A stretch of 5,636 nt of DNA, from assembly GCA_028869495.1 (NCBI GenBank), contig JAGWRY010000124.1:1-5636 (forward strand), written 5' to 3'. The notes below the pieces were generated by a model. The model was not told the DNA's origin and searched no databases. It was given only the letters and a program-made list of their open reading frames with translations. Both the position numbers and the translations under genes were made by a program. The stretch comes from Elusimicrobiota bacterium (lineage in GTDB: Bacteria; Elusimicrobiota; Elusimicrobia; UBA1565; UBA9628). Of the stretch, positions 1-5,439 are shown piece after piece; within the stretch, counting starts at the first letter, position 1; each line of letters starts with the position of its first letter.

Positions 1-17
1 CTTTCGCCTTCAGCAGT
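1..17 (-). other. Start of the spacer downstream of the metal-binding protein gene
   Basis: On the minus strand these bases follow the TGA stop of the ZnuA-like gene. They contain a purine-rich GAAGGCGAAAG that could be part of a ribosome binding site for a further gene, but no start codon lies inside the window. By analogy with zinc uptake operons an ABC ATPase or permease gene would be expected next; that is inference only. Confidence 0.25.
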
Positions 18-950
18 TCAGCCGGCATTCGGGTGTCCTCCCAGGGCCTTCGCGACGTCGCCGACGATCGCGTCGAGCATCGAGATGTAGTCGGTCTCCT
101 TCGGGTTCAGGCCGATGTCGTAGAGCGACTCGACGACGCAGGGCACGCCGAGGCCCGAGGCGACCGTCCGCCCGATCGCGACGTCGTAGTACGGCTCGGT
201 GATCACGGCCCTGACGCCGGCGTCCTTCGCCTGCTGGATCACGGTCTGGATGCGCCGCGGCGACGGGACGAAGCCCGGCTTCTCCTCGATGGTCTTCGGC
301 GGCTCGGGGATGCGCAGGGCGAAGGCCTGCGCGAAGTAGTCCCAGGACTCGTGGTACGGAAGGATCGCGTCGCCCTTGAACGGGGCCATCTCGGCGTTCC
401 AGCGCGTCTCGGCCTTCGTCAGGTCCTTCTCGAAGGACTTCAGGTTCGCCGCGAACAGGGACGCGTCGGCCGGGTCCGCGTAGGCCAGCGCCTTCTCGAT
501 GTTGCGGGCCATGATCCGCCCGTCCTCGGGGTTCAGCTGGAAGTGCGGGTTGCCGTACGGGTGGATGTCGCCGAGGCTGTAGTCGACGCGGCCCGTCGGC
601 TTGTCGAGGAGCGGCACGCCCTGGTAGATCTGCGCCTTGATCAGGTCCGGGTTGTGCGCCGCGTCGACGAGGTCGCGCGCCCAGTCCTCGAGGTTCAGGC
701 CGATCATGATGAAGAGCTTCGCGCGGTGGACCTTGAAGAGGTCCTGCGGGCGGGGCGAGTAGCCGTCGGCGTCGAAGCCGGGCGGCGAGAGCGGCGTCAC
801 CGAGACCTTGTCGCCGCCGATGGTCTTCGTCAGCGCCGCGACGTAGACGGTCGTCGTCACGACGCGCAGCGGAGCGGCTTCGGCGGCGGGCGCGGCCGCC
901 AGCAGGGCGGCGGCCAGGACCGCGACGCAGTGGGTCTTGAGCGTGTTCAT
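18..950 (-). CDS. znuA: ZnuA-like periplasmic metal-binding protein of a zinc/manganese ABC importer
   Basis: Substrate-binding protein of the cluster A-I (ZnuA/PsaA) family, which captures Zn2+ or Mn2+ in the periplasm for an ABC importer. The start is the ATG at 950, preceded by AAGGAG at a 6-base spacing; an in-frame ATG at 965 lacks a comparable site. The product is 310 residues, beginning MNTLKTHCVAVL, with a signal peptide likely cut near AEA-A (about residue 25). Numbered from the ATG at 950, family landmarks are GDIHPYGNPHF (His130, His136), YHESWDYF (His200), ITEPYYD (Glu252) and LYDIG (Asp278). A His rather than Glu at 200 favours zinc over manganese. The usual first ligand, the His of a DPH motif, is replaced: the aligned segment reads DADGYSPRP, with Asp62. 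No His-rich loop is present. It lies 25 bases downstream of the barrel gene in the same operon. The family is secure; the metal is inferred. Confidence 0.88.
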   Translation of the reverse strand: MNTLKTHCVAVLAAALLAAAPAAEAAPLRVVTTTVYVAALTKTIGGDKVSVTPLSPPGFDADGYSPRPQDLFKVHRAKLFIMIGLNLEDWARDLVDAAHNPDLIKAQIYQGVPLLDKPTGRVDYSLGDIHPYGNPHFQLNPEDGRIMARNIEKALAYADPADASLFAANLKSFEKDLTKAETRWNAEMAPFKGDAILPYHESWDYFAQAFALRIPEPPKTIEEKPGFVPSPRRIQTVIQQAKDAGVRAVITEPYYDVAIGRTVASGLGVPCVVESLYDIGLNPKETDYISMLDAIVGDVAKALGGHPNAG

Positions 951-956
951 GGGTTT

Positions 957-962
957 CTCCTT
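957..962 (-). promoter_or_regulatory. Ribosome binding site fixing the ZnuA-like start
   Basis: AAGGAG on the minus strand, six bases before the ATG at 950. It supports that ATG over the in-frame ATG at 965, which would place this site inside the coding region. Confidence 0.8.
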
Positions 963-975
963 CATAATGGGTTCT

Positions 976-2130
976 CTAGTCGAGCTGTTTGAGGTTGCCC
1001 AGCGAGAACGTCGCCTGGAGCGAGCCGGTCTCGTCGGGGCGCTCGGCGCCGAGGGGCGTCGTGTGCGTGAACTGCGCGCGCAGGCGCATGTTGTCCGAGA
1101 CGAACCAGGTGAAGTTCGGGGCGACGCTCAGGCTCCGCCCGGCGCTCGGGGCGCCGGTGAAGGCGTCGGGGAACGTCCCGGGGTAGGCCGTCGGGAGCGC
1201 GCCCGGGACCTGGACGTAGTCGACGAGCAGTCCCGCGTGGTAGCGCAGGGCGAAGTTGTAGTCCAGGAACGTCCAGGCGGAGTTCCGCGCATCGTCGCGC
1301 CCGAGGCCGCGGCGCTGGGCGAACATCCCCTCGACGCTCCAGGTCCAGACGCGGCGCTGGGACGGCGCGTACTGGAGCTTCAGGTAGGGGTTCTCGAGCT
1401 CCTCGGAGCGGCCGTACGGCGACGGCCCCTGCGCGGCGCTCACGCCGGCCTCGACGCTGCCGGCCGTCAGGAAGTCGCCGGAGTAGTCGAGCGTGGCGAG
1501 ATAGGCGAGGTCGGTCGTCGCCCGCGCGGAGCCGAGCGTGTCGCCGCGCGAGGCGGCCAGGTCCGCCTTCAGGTTCCAGCCCCAGGGGTTCGGCACGTAG
1601 AAGCCGAGCTGGGCGCCGGTCGCGTTCAAGCCGTCGCCGAGGAAGTCCGCGACCGCGCGCGGGCGGTCGAGCATCGGCAGCTGGAAGGTGTCGGTCTCGT
1701 CGAGCAGGCCGAAGACCGGCTTGAACTTGCCGACGCGCGCGGCGAGGCCCCACGGCAGCTTGTCGAAGTAGAGCCAGGCCTCCTCGACGTTGGCGACGCC
1801 GTCCTCGGGGAGGTCCACCGAGAGCTGGGCGTTCGTGTACGGGTCGATCGGCGAGTACGCGATGATCTGGCCGTCGCGCAGGCGCGGCTGCTGGTCGGAC
1901 GCGCGCCAGCGCGGGTCGGTCTTGGGCAGGCTGGACCTCTCGTAGGCGAGGTCCCCGGCGATGCCGAGATCGGGCAGGAAGATCTTCGGCACGCTCGGGA
2001 TGGACGGCGTGATCAGTCCGGACGCCGCCGCGTCCGAGGGCGAGGCGGCGGGGGCTTCTCCCTGCGCGAGGGCGGGGAGAGGGAGCAGGACGGCGGACAG
2101 GACGGCCAAACGGGCGAAGCGGCGAGACAT
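976..2130 (-). CDS. Outer-membrane beta-barrel, probable metal-uptake porin or receptor
   Basis: A 384-residue protein starting at the ATG at 2130, which has GGAGG five bases upstream; an in-frame TTG at 2142 is less likely. Residues 1-22 form a signal peptide ending LPLPALA, followed by an Ala/Pro-rich linker. The rest alternates polar and hydrophobic residues with many aromatics, as in beta strands. Recognisable segments are DPYTNAQLSV (96-105), a VEEAWLYFDKLPWGL strand pair leading to GKFKPVFG (about 115-140), and a DRP...FLGDGLNATGAQL stretch (155-175). From memory these match porin-like proteins often labelled zinc-regulated outer-membrane receptors. No TonB box or plug domain is visible, and the length is too short for a full TonB-dependent receptor. 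It sits between a small His/Cys protein gene and the ZnuA-like gene, suggesting that it passes metal across the outer membrane. The C-terminus (KQLD) lacks the usual terminal aromatic, though an ATFSL strand lies just before it. Confidence 0.8.
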   Translation of the reverse strand: MSRRFARLAVLSAVLLPLPALAQGEAPAASPSDAAASGLITPSIPSVPKIFLPDLGIAGDLAYERSSLPKTDPRWRASDQQPRLRDGQIIAYSPIDPYTNAQLSVDLPEDGVANVEEAWLYFDKLPWGLAARVGKFKPVFGLLDETDTFQLPMLDRPRAVADFLGDGLNATGAQLGFYVPNPWGWNLKADLAASRGDTLGSARATTDLAYLATLDYSGDFLTAGSVEAGVSAAQGPSPYGRSEELENPYLKLQYAPSQRRVWTWSVEGMFAQRRGLGRDDARNSAWTFLDYNFALRYHAGLLVDYVQVPGALPTAYPGTFPDAFTGAPSAGRSLSVAPNFTWFVSDNMRLRAQFTHTTPLGAERPDETGSLQATFSLGNLKQLD

Positions 2131-2135
2131 GAGCA

Positions 2136-2140
2136 CCTCC
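2136..2140 (-). promoter_or_regulatory. Ribosome binding site of the outer-membrane barrel gene
   Basis: GGAGG on the minus strand, five bases before the ATG at 2130. It selects this ATG over the upstream in-frame TTG at 2142, with which it overlaps. Confidence 0.75.
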
Positions 2141-2157
2141 AAGGGGTCGGACGCAGA

Positions 2158-2176
2158 CGCGGCGGGACGCGCCGCG
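2158..2176 (-). other. GC-rich hairpin in the spacer between two operon genes
   Basis: The 72-base spacer between the small protein gene and the barrel gene contains CGCGGCG and its exact complement CGCCGCG (7-base stem, 5-base loop). There is no T-run on the minus-strand side, so it is not a standard intrinsic terminator. The hairpin overlaps a 9-base direct repeat, GCGGGACGC on the plus strand, at 2162-2170 and 2174-2182. It may tune expression between the two genes, but in DNA this GC-rich it could be chance. Confidence 0.35.
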
Positions 2177-2202
2177 GGACGCGGTGAGACCGGACGGCGG
2201 CG

Positions 2203-2460
2203 TCAGGCCTGCGGAGGCGGGCGGGCGGTGGGGAGGGGGGCTTCGGCGCCGCGCTCGGACGGAGCCGGCGGCGGCTCCAGGGCGATCTCGGCGGTCTCGA
2301 CGCGGACGACGGCGGGCGCGGGCGAGGCGGAGGTCTTCGCGGCGCCGATCGCGCAGGCGGGGCAGTCGTCCGGATGGGGCGACATCCCGTGGACGAGGCC
2401 GTGGAAGGCCATCGACCCGAGGACCAGCGCGGCGACGAGGGCGAGCCAGCGCTTGCGCAT
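2203..2460 (-). CDS. Small membrane-anchored or secreted protein with His/Cys cluster
   Basis: An 85-residue protein beginning MRKRWLALVAAL. Positively charged residues are followed by a hydrophobic stretch at about 5-19, giving a signal peptide or N-terminal anchor. Immediately after it comes a potential metal site: His20, His24, His29, Cys33 and Cys36 in FHGLVHGMSPHPDDCPAC. The remainder (about 40-85) is a Pro/Ala/Glu-rich, probably disordered tail. The ATG at 2460 is preferred because it leaves the charged-hydrophobic start intact and sits correctly for a leaderless transcript from the promoter just upstream; an in-frame ATG at 2478 would lie within that promoter. It is the first gene of the metal operon. 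The layout vaguely recalls small DUF2946-type proteins found beside outer-membrane metal receptors, which also end their hydrophobic part with a CxxC; this is a recollection, not a match. The function is unknown; a metal-binding or sensing role is inferred. Confidence 0.65.
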   Translation of the reverse strand: MRKRWLALVAALVLGSMAFHGLVHGMSPHPDDCPACAIGAAKTSASPAPAVVRVETAEIALEPPPAPSERGAEAPLPTARPPPQA

Positions 2461-2468
2461 CGCCTTCG

Positions 2469-2497
2469 ATATTACCATGACTTCGCCGGTTCCGCAA
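2469..2497 (-). promoter_or_regulatory. Probable sigma70-type promoter of the metal operon
   Basis: On the minus strand TTGCGG (2497-2492) and TAATAT (2474-2469) are separated by exactly 17 bases. The -10 box ends only 8 bases before the ATG at 2460, so transcription would begin at or near the start codon. There is no well-placed Shine-Dalgarno sequence: AAGG lies only three or four bases from the ATG. TAATAT stands out in very GC-rich surroundings. No clear Zur or Fur operator palindrome overlaps it. Confidence 0.5.
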
Positions 2498-2540
2498 GGG
2501 ACGGGGTTCCGGGCGCGGCGGATTCGTCGGGAGAACGGCG

Positions 2541-2691
2541 GAACCACGAAGACACAAAGACACGAAGGCATGCCGGGCAAGGAACGGATTTGAAGGTTGA
2601 CGGAAAACGGCGAACGGCTTCCATCGTTCGTAAACCCTTCATCCGTTGATTCGTCCTGTCATGCCTTCGTGTCTTTGTGTCTTCGTGGTTC
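2541..2691. repeat. Large palindromic element with perfect 32-base inverted arms
   Basis: Bases 2541-2572 and 2660-2691 are perfect reverse complements over 32 bases, each arm starting GAACCACGAAGACAC from its outer end. The 87-base centre continues the symmetry imperfectly: AACGGAT (2583-2589) with ATCCGTT (2641-2647), GAAGG (2592-2596) with CCTTC (2636-2640), and CGAACG (2611-2616) with CGTTCG (2625-2630) around an 8-base loop. The whole 151 bases could fold into one long interrupted hairpin. Each arm is built of near-repeated 8-base units. It lies exactly between two divergent promoters, is poorer in GC than its surroundings, and encodes no credible protein. Translated, both arms read NHEDTKTRRH, a string I recall from spurious ORFs in many environmental genomes, which suggests a dispersed repeat family. 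No clear target-site duplication is seen at its edges. Confidence 0.9.
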
Positions 2692-2695
2692 ATTC

Positions 2696-2724
2696 TTCCC
2701 GTTCCGCCGGGCGTTGTATATAAT
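2696..2724 (+). promoter_or_regulatory. Probable promoter of the Nudix gene
   Basis: A perfect TATAAT (2719-2724) lies nine bases before the ATG at 2734. A weak -35 candidate, TTCCCG (2696-2701), is at 17-base spacing. Transcription would begin two to four bases before the start codon, and GACGCTCCG in between has no Shine-Dalgarno sequence, so a nearly leaderless mRNA is likely. The -35 candidate begins five bases from the end of the palindromic element. Confidence 0.55.
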
Positions 2725-2733
2725 GACGCTCCG

Positions 2734-3213
2734 ATGAGCGCCCCTCGCGCGAAGACCGTCGCCGCGACCCTCTGCTACGTCCGCCGCCGCGGGCGCACGC
2801 TGATGCTGCACCGCAACAAGAAGGAGAACGACGTCCACCGCGGCAAATGGAACGGCCTGGGCGGCAAGCTCGAGGCGGGCGAGTCGCCGGAGGACTGCGT
2901 CGTGCGCGAGGTGCGCGAGGAGTCGGGATTGCGGATCCGCGCGCCGCGCCTGCGCGGCGTGCTGACCTTCCCCGCTTTCAAGGACGGCGAGGACTGGCTG
3001 GTCTTCGTCTACACGGCGACGCGCTTCTCCGGCCGCCTCGGCGAGTGCGCGGAGGGGACGCTCGCCTGGGTCCGCGACGAGGAGATCCCGGGCCTGCCGC
3101 TGTGGGAGGGGGACCGCGTCTTCCTGCCCTGGCTGGACGAGAGACGCTTCTTCTCGGCGAAGTTCGTCTACCGCCGCGGGCGCCTGGCCGGCCGCTCGGC
3201 CCGCTTCTACTGA
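2734..3213 (+). CDS. Nudix hydrolase, MutT/MTH1-type 8-oxo-dGTP diphosphatase
   Basis: A 159-residue Nudix protein. The signature GX5EX7REUXEEXGU is complete at residues 44-66: Gly44, Glu50, then REVREESGL at 58-66, including the metal-binding Glu62 and Glu63. The approach to the box, LMLHRNKKENDVHRGKWNGL (23-42), is typical of the subgroup that includes human MTH1 and many bacterial 8-oxo-dGTP diphosphatases, which hydrolyse oxidised nucleoside triphosphates in the cytoplasm to prevent mutation. No signal peptide or extra domain is present, and the length is normal for the family. The ATG at 2734 is chosen because an upstream in-frame ATG at 2677 would run through the palindrome arm and the TATAAT box. 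It is a single-gene unit divergent from the metal operon. Its stop lies inside the 3' end of the opposing TPR gene. The exact substrate is inferred from family resemblance. Confidence 0.9.
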   Translation: MSAPRAKTVAATLCYVRRRGRTLMLHRNKKENDVHRGKWNGLGGKLEAGESPEDCVVREVREESGLRIRAPRLRGVLTFPAFKDGEDWLVFVYTATRFSGRLGECAEGTLAWVRDEEIPGLPLWEGDRVFLPWLDERRFFSAKFVYRRGRLAGRSARFY

Positions 3214-3917
3214 CGGCGGCCCGCGGGAGAGGCGGCCGCGCGCTCGAGCGCCGTGATCTCGCGGATCTGGCCGCGCGCGCGCGAGTGCTGGGAGGCCTGC
3301 GCGGGGTCGTCCAGGATCGCGCGCCAGAGCGCGAGCGCCTTCGCGTACTCGCGGCGCGACTTGAACAGGTTGGCGAGGATCTCCTTCATCAGCGTCGGCG
3401 TGCGGGGGTCGTCCAGCGCGGACTCGAGGATCGCGATCTCGCGGGAGACGTCGCCCTTCTTCTGGTAGGCGAGCGCGACGATGTAGAGCGAGTACAGACG
3501 CTGTCCGGGATCGCGGCGCAGGCCCTCCTGAAGGAGGGCGACGGCCTGGTCCGGGTGCTTCTCCGCGCCGAACCAGCCGAGGAGGCCCGCCCCGTACAGG
3601 TACGCGCCGTGGAAGTACGGGTCGAGGCGCACGACGCGCCGCGACAGGGCCTCGGCGTGCGCGTAGGGACGCCCGGGCGGGTTCGGCCAGCGCGGCAGGC
3701 CGCCGGCCGCGTACTCGAGGAGTTGGATCCAGGCGACGTCGGCGGCCGCCGCGCGGAAGCCGGCCGCGGCGAGCGCGGCGTCCTGCCCGATGTACGGCGT
3801 GTCCGGCAGGTCGGAGAGCGGGGGCAGGCGCGGCGAGAGGGAGGCCAGGCGGCCGCCCGCGGCGAGCGCGATCCCGGCCGCGAGGACGAAGGCGGCCAGG
3901 GGCGCGGTCGTCCGCAT
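3207..3917 (-). CDS. Membrane-anchored TPR-repeat protein linked to an ABC transporter
   Basis: A 236-residue protein with an N-terminal hydrophobic segment (residues 5-21), either an uncleaved anchor or a signal peptide, with no lipobox Cys. A conserved-looking AAGFRAAAADVAWIQLLEY (51-69) follows; similar GFR..AAD..W segments head TPR proteins I recall from other GC-rich bacteria. Helical-repeat segments follow: AEALSRRVVRLDP (88-100), DQAVALLQEGLRRDP (123-137), LYSLYIVALAYQKKGDVSRE with AILESALDDP (141-171), and MKEILANLFKSRREYAKALA with LWRAILDDP (177-205). TPRs bind protein partners, and the repeats probably face the periplasm. The ATG overlaps the permease stop by one base (TGATG), with AAGGAG five bases upstream, so it is translationally coupled to the ABC genes. 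Its job is unknown; it may be an accessory subunit. The end of the gene overlaps the converging Nudix gene by 7 bases. Confidence 0.82.
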   Translation of the reverse strand: MRTTAPLAAFVLAAGIALAAGGRLASLSPRLPPLSDLPDTPYIGQDAALAAAGFRAAAADVAWIQLLEYAAGGLPRWPNPPGRPYAHAEALSRRVVRLDPYFHGAYLYGAGLLGWFGAEKHPDQAVALLQEGLRRDPGQRLYSLYIVALAYQKKGDVSREIAILESALDDPRTPTLMKEILANLFKSRREYAKALALWRAILDDPAQASQHSRARGQIREITALERAAASPAGRRQ

Positions 3918-4678
3918 CAGAACTCCTTCTGCTCGAAGAGCTGGACGGCCAGCGCGAGGCAGGCCGCGCAGTAGGCGAGCGCGTAGACCGCGGCCCAGGC
4001 CGCCCAGGCGCCGCCGGCGGCTCCGCCGTGCAGGGCGTCGCGGTAGTCGAGCCGGGCGAAGTCCGGCGCGGCGCGCGCGAAGACGAGGATCAGCCCGCGC
4101 AGGAAGGGGCTGCCGGAGCGGTCGGCGACGAAGCTCATCTCGGCCGTGAAGTGGCCGAGAAGCCAGAAGAAGCCCGCGAAAGCCATCGCGGCGGCCTCGG
4201 AGGTCAGGGCCAGCGACAGCAGGAGCGACAGCGCGCTCATCATCGCGACGGAGCCCAGCGAGCAGGACCAGGCCAGGCCGTAGCCGCCGGCGCTCCAGCC
4301 GAGGGCGGCCAGCAGGGCGAGGTGGAGCAGGGCCATCCCGGCCATCCCGAGCGCGACCGCGGCCAGCGTGCCGAGCCAGCGCCCGAAGAGGTACTGCCAG
4401 CGCGGGACCGGGTGCGTCAGGATCAGGAACACCGCGCGGCTCTCGATCTCGGAGAGGACGAGGCCGACGGTCAGGAAGACGGCGGTGACCAGGCCGATCG
4501 CCTCGATCGCGGCCAGCCCCAGGTCCAGCATCATGCGCGCGCGCTGGTCGGCGGCCAGCACCGAGGTGACCAAGCCCCCGGCGATCAGGACCAGGCCGAA
4601 AAGCGCCGTGCTCAGCCAGGCGCGCCGGCGGACGTGCTCGCGCAGCGTGTAGTCGAAGACGGCGAGGATCGCTCCCAC
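3917..4678 (-). CDS. ABC-2-type transporter permease
   Basis: A 253-residue membrane protein with about six hydrophobic segments (roughly 21-41, 55-76, 103-127, 134-158, 160-178 and 222-247). The N-terminus, GAILAVFDYTLREHVRRRAW, is the short amphipathic stretch before the first helix typical of ABC-2 permeases. LSEIESRAVFLILTHPVPRW (75-94), followed by GRWLG, matches the conserved loop of this family, in which an EIE(S/T) motif precedes a cytoplasmic coupling region. The start is taken as the GTG at 4678, which shares one base with the TAG stop of the ATPase gene; a possible GGAG lies about 11 bases upstream. An in-frame ATG far upstream would lie deep inside the ATPase gene and is rejected. 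It would form a homodimer or heterodimer channel with the adjacent ATPase. The substrate is unknown: such systems export drugs, lipids or polysaccharides, or act in gliding or sporulation. Confidence 0.87.
   Translation of the reverse strand: MGAILAVFDYTLREHVRRRAWLSTALFGLVLIAGGLVTSVLAADQRARMMLDLGLAAIEAIGLVTAVFLTVGLVLSEIESRAVFLILTHPVPRWQYLFGRWLGTLAAVALGMAGMALLHLALLAALGWSAGGYGLAWSCSLGSVAMMSALSLLLSLALTSEAAAMAFAGFFWLLGHFTAEMSFVADRSGSPFLRGLILVFARAAPDFARLDYRDALHGGAAGGAWAAWAAVYALAYCAACLALAVQLFEQKEF
3923..3928 (-). promoter_or_regulatory. Ribosome binding site of the TPR gene inside the permease end
   Basis: AAGGAG on the minus strand, five bases before the ATG at 3917 and inside the last codons of the permease gene. 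It supports reinitiation or coupled translation at the TGATG junction. Confidence 0.7.
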
Positions 4679-5439
4679 TAGAGCTTGATCTCCCCGACGC
4701 CGTCGGTGCGCGCGACCGAGGCCGCGAAGGCGTCCTCGAGGGCGTCCGGGCGGCCGCGCCATTCGTCCTGGGTCATCGTCTTGGCCAGGCGCCCGGCGCT
4801 CAGGATCCCGATGCGGTCGCAGACGCGCTCGACCTCCGAGATGTCGTGCGACGAGAACAGGACGGTCTTGCCCCGCTCCTTCAGCCACAGGATCAGCGTC
4901 CGGACCTCCTTGATCGCGAGCGGGTCCAGGCCGGTGACCGGCTCGTCGAGGATCACGAGCTCCGGGTCGTGGATCAGCGCCTGGGCGAGGCTCGCGCGCT
5001 GGAGCATGCCCTTCGAGTACTCGGACAGGCGCTTGTCCATCGCGCGCGACAGGCCGACGCGCTCGAGCATCTCCGCCACGCGGGTCTCGCGCCCGCGGGC
5101 CGGCACGCGCGACAGGGCCGCGAACAGGCGCAGGTTCTCGCGGCCCGTCAGCGCGCGGTTCAGGTACGCGGACTCGGGGGTGTAGCCGATCCGCGCGAGG
5201 ACCTCGACGTCCGGGACCGGGCGGCCGAGGACCTCGACCGCGCCGTCGGTCGGCAGGTGCAGGCCCATCACCAGCTTGATCGTCGTCGTCTTGCCCGAGC
5301 CGTTGAGGCCGAGCAGGCCGAAGACCTCGCCGCGGCGGACCTCCACGTCGAGCGCGTCGAGGCCGACCGTCTCCGTCACCCGCCCGAGGTGCGAGCGGCG
5401 GTAGACCTTGCGCACGCCGCGCAGGGAGAGGGCGTTCAT
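4678..5439 (-). CDS. ABC transporter ATP-binding protein of the CcmA/ABC-2 exporter type
   Basis: A 253-residue ATPase that powers the adjacent permease from the cytoplasmic face. All nucleotide-binding motifs are present: Walker A GLNGSGKTT (44-52), Q-loop region IGYTPES with Glu89 where many ABC proteins have Gln, signature YSKGM (141-145), Walker B LVILDEP (161-167), D-loop GLD (170-172) and the switch His198 in SSH. Glu in the Q-loop and YSKGM in place of LSGGQ are common in ATPases of ABC-2 exporters, so they do not suggest inactivity. Residues 13-27 (YRRSHLGRVTETVGL) form an insertion between the first strands that is somewhat longer than usual. The ATG at 5439 overlaps the upstream gene's TGA in an ATGA. 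No strong Shine-Dalgarno sequence precedes it, consistent with coupled translation. The cargo cannot be predicted. Confidence 0.93.
   Translation of the reverse strand: MNALSLRGVRKVYRRSHLGRVTETVGLDALDVEVRRGEVFGLLGLNGSGKTTTIKLVMGLHLPTDGAVEVLGRPVPDVEVLARIGYTPESAYLNRALTGRENLRLFAALSRVPARGRETRVAEMLERVGLSRAMDKRLSEYSKGMLQRASLAQALIHDPELVILDEPVTGLDPLAIKEVRTLILWLKERGKTVLFSSHDISEVERVCDRIGILSAGRLAKTMTQDEWRGRPDALEDAFAASVARTDGVGEIKL

Noticed and set aside
33..992. Long plus-strand open frames (33-992, 937-2187) opposite the metal-binding and barrel genes
   Set aside because: They are Arg/Val/Gly-rich shadows of GC-rich coding DNA, with no signal, domain or ribosome binding site, while the minus-strand frames show clear protein families.
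2461..2500. A possible Zur or Fur operator near the metal operon promoter
   Set aside because: The AT-rich patch around 2469-2478 contains GGTAATATC, but I could not find the second half of a palindrome matching known Zur or Fur boxes.
962..2563. A 533-residue minus-strand frame overlapping the barrel and small protein genes
   Set aside because: It is Arg/Pro-rich low complexity in a different frame from two well-supported genes and runs across the promoter and part of the repeat.
2541..2691. The palindrome as a bidirectional intrinsic terminator or a CRISPR remnant
   Set aside because: It lies outside both transcripts from the assigned promoters and has no T-run at the stem ends; the two arms are inverted rather than direct repeats, with no spacer array.
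2472..2693. Short open frames through the palindromic element containing NHEDTKTRRH
   Set aside because: They are just the repeat translated; each arm gives the same string because the arms are inverted copies, and no Shine-Dalgarno sequence or conserved domain is present.
2677..2733. An N-terminal extension of the Nudix protein from the ATG at 2677
   Set aside because: It would start inside the palindrome arm and include the TATAAT box; Nudix homology begins well after the ATG at 2734.
4678..5439. Glu in the Q-loop and YSKGM signature as signs of an inactive ATPase
   Set aside because: Both variations are usual in ATPases paired with ABC-2 permeases, and Walker A, Walker B and the switch His are intact.
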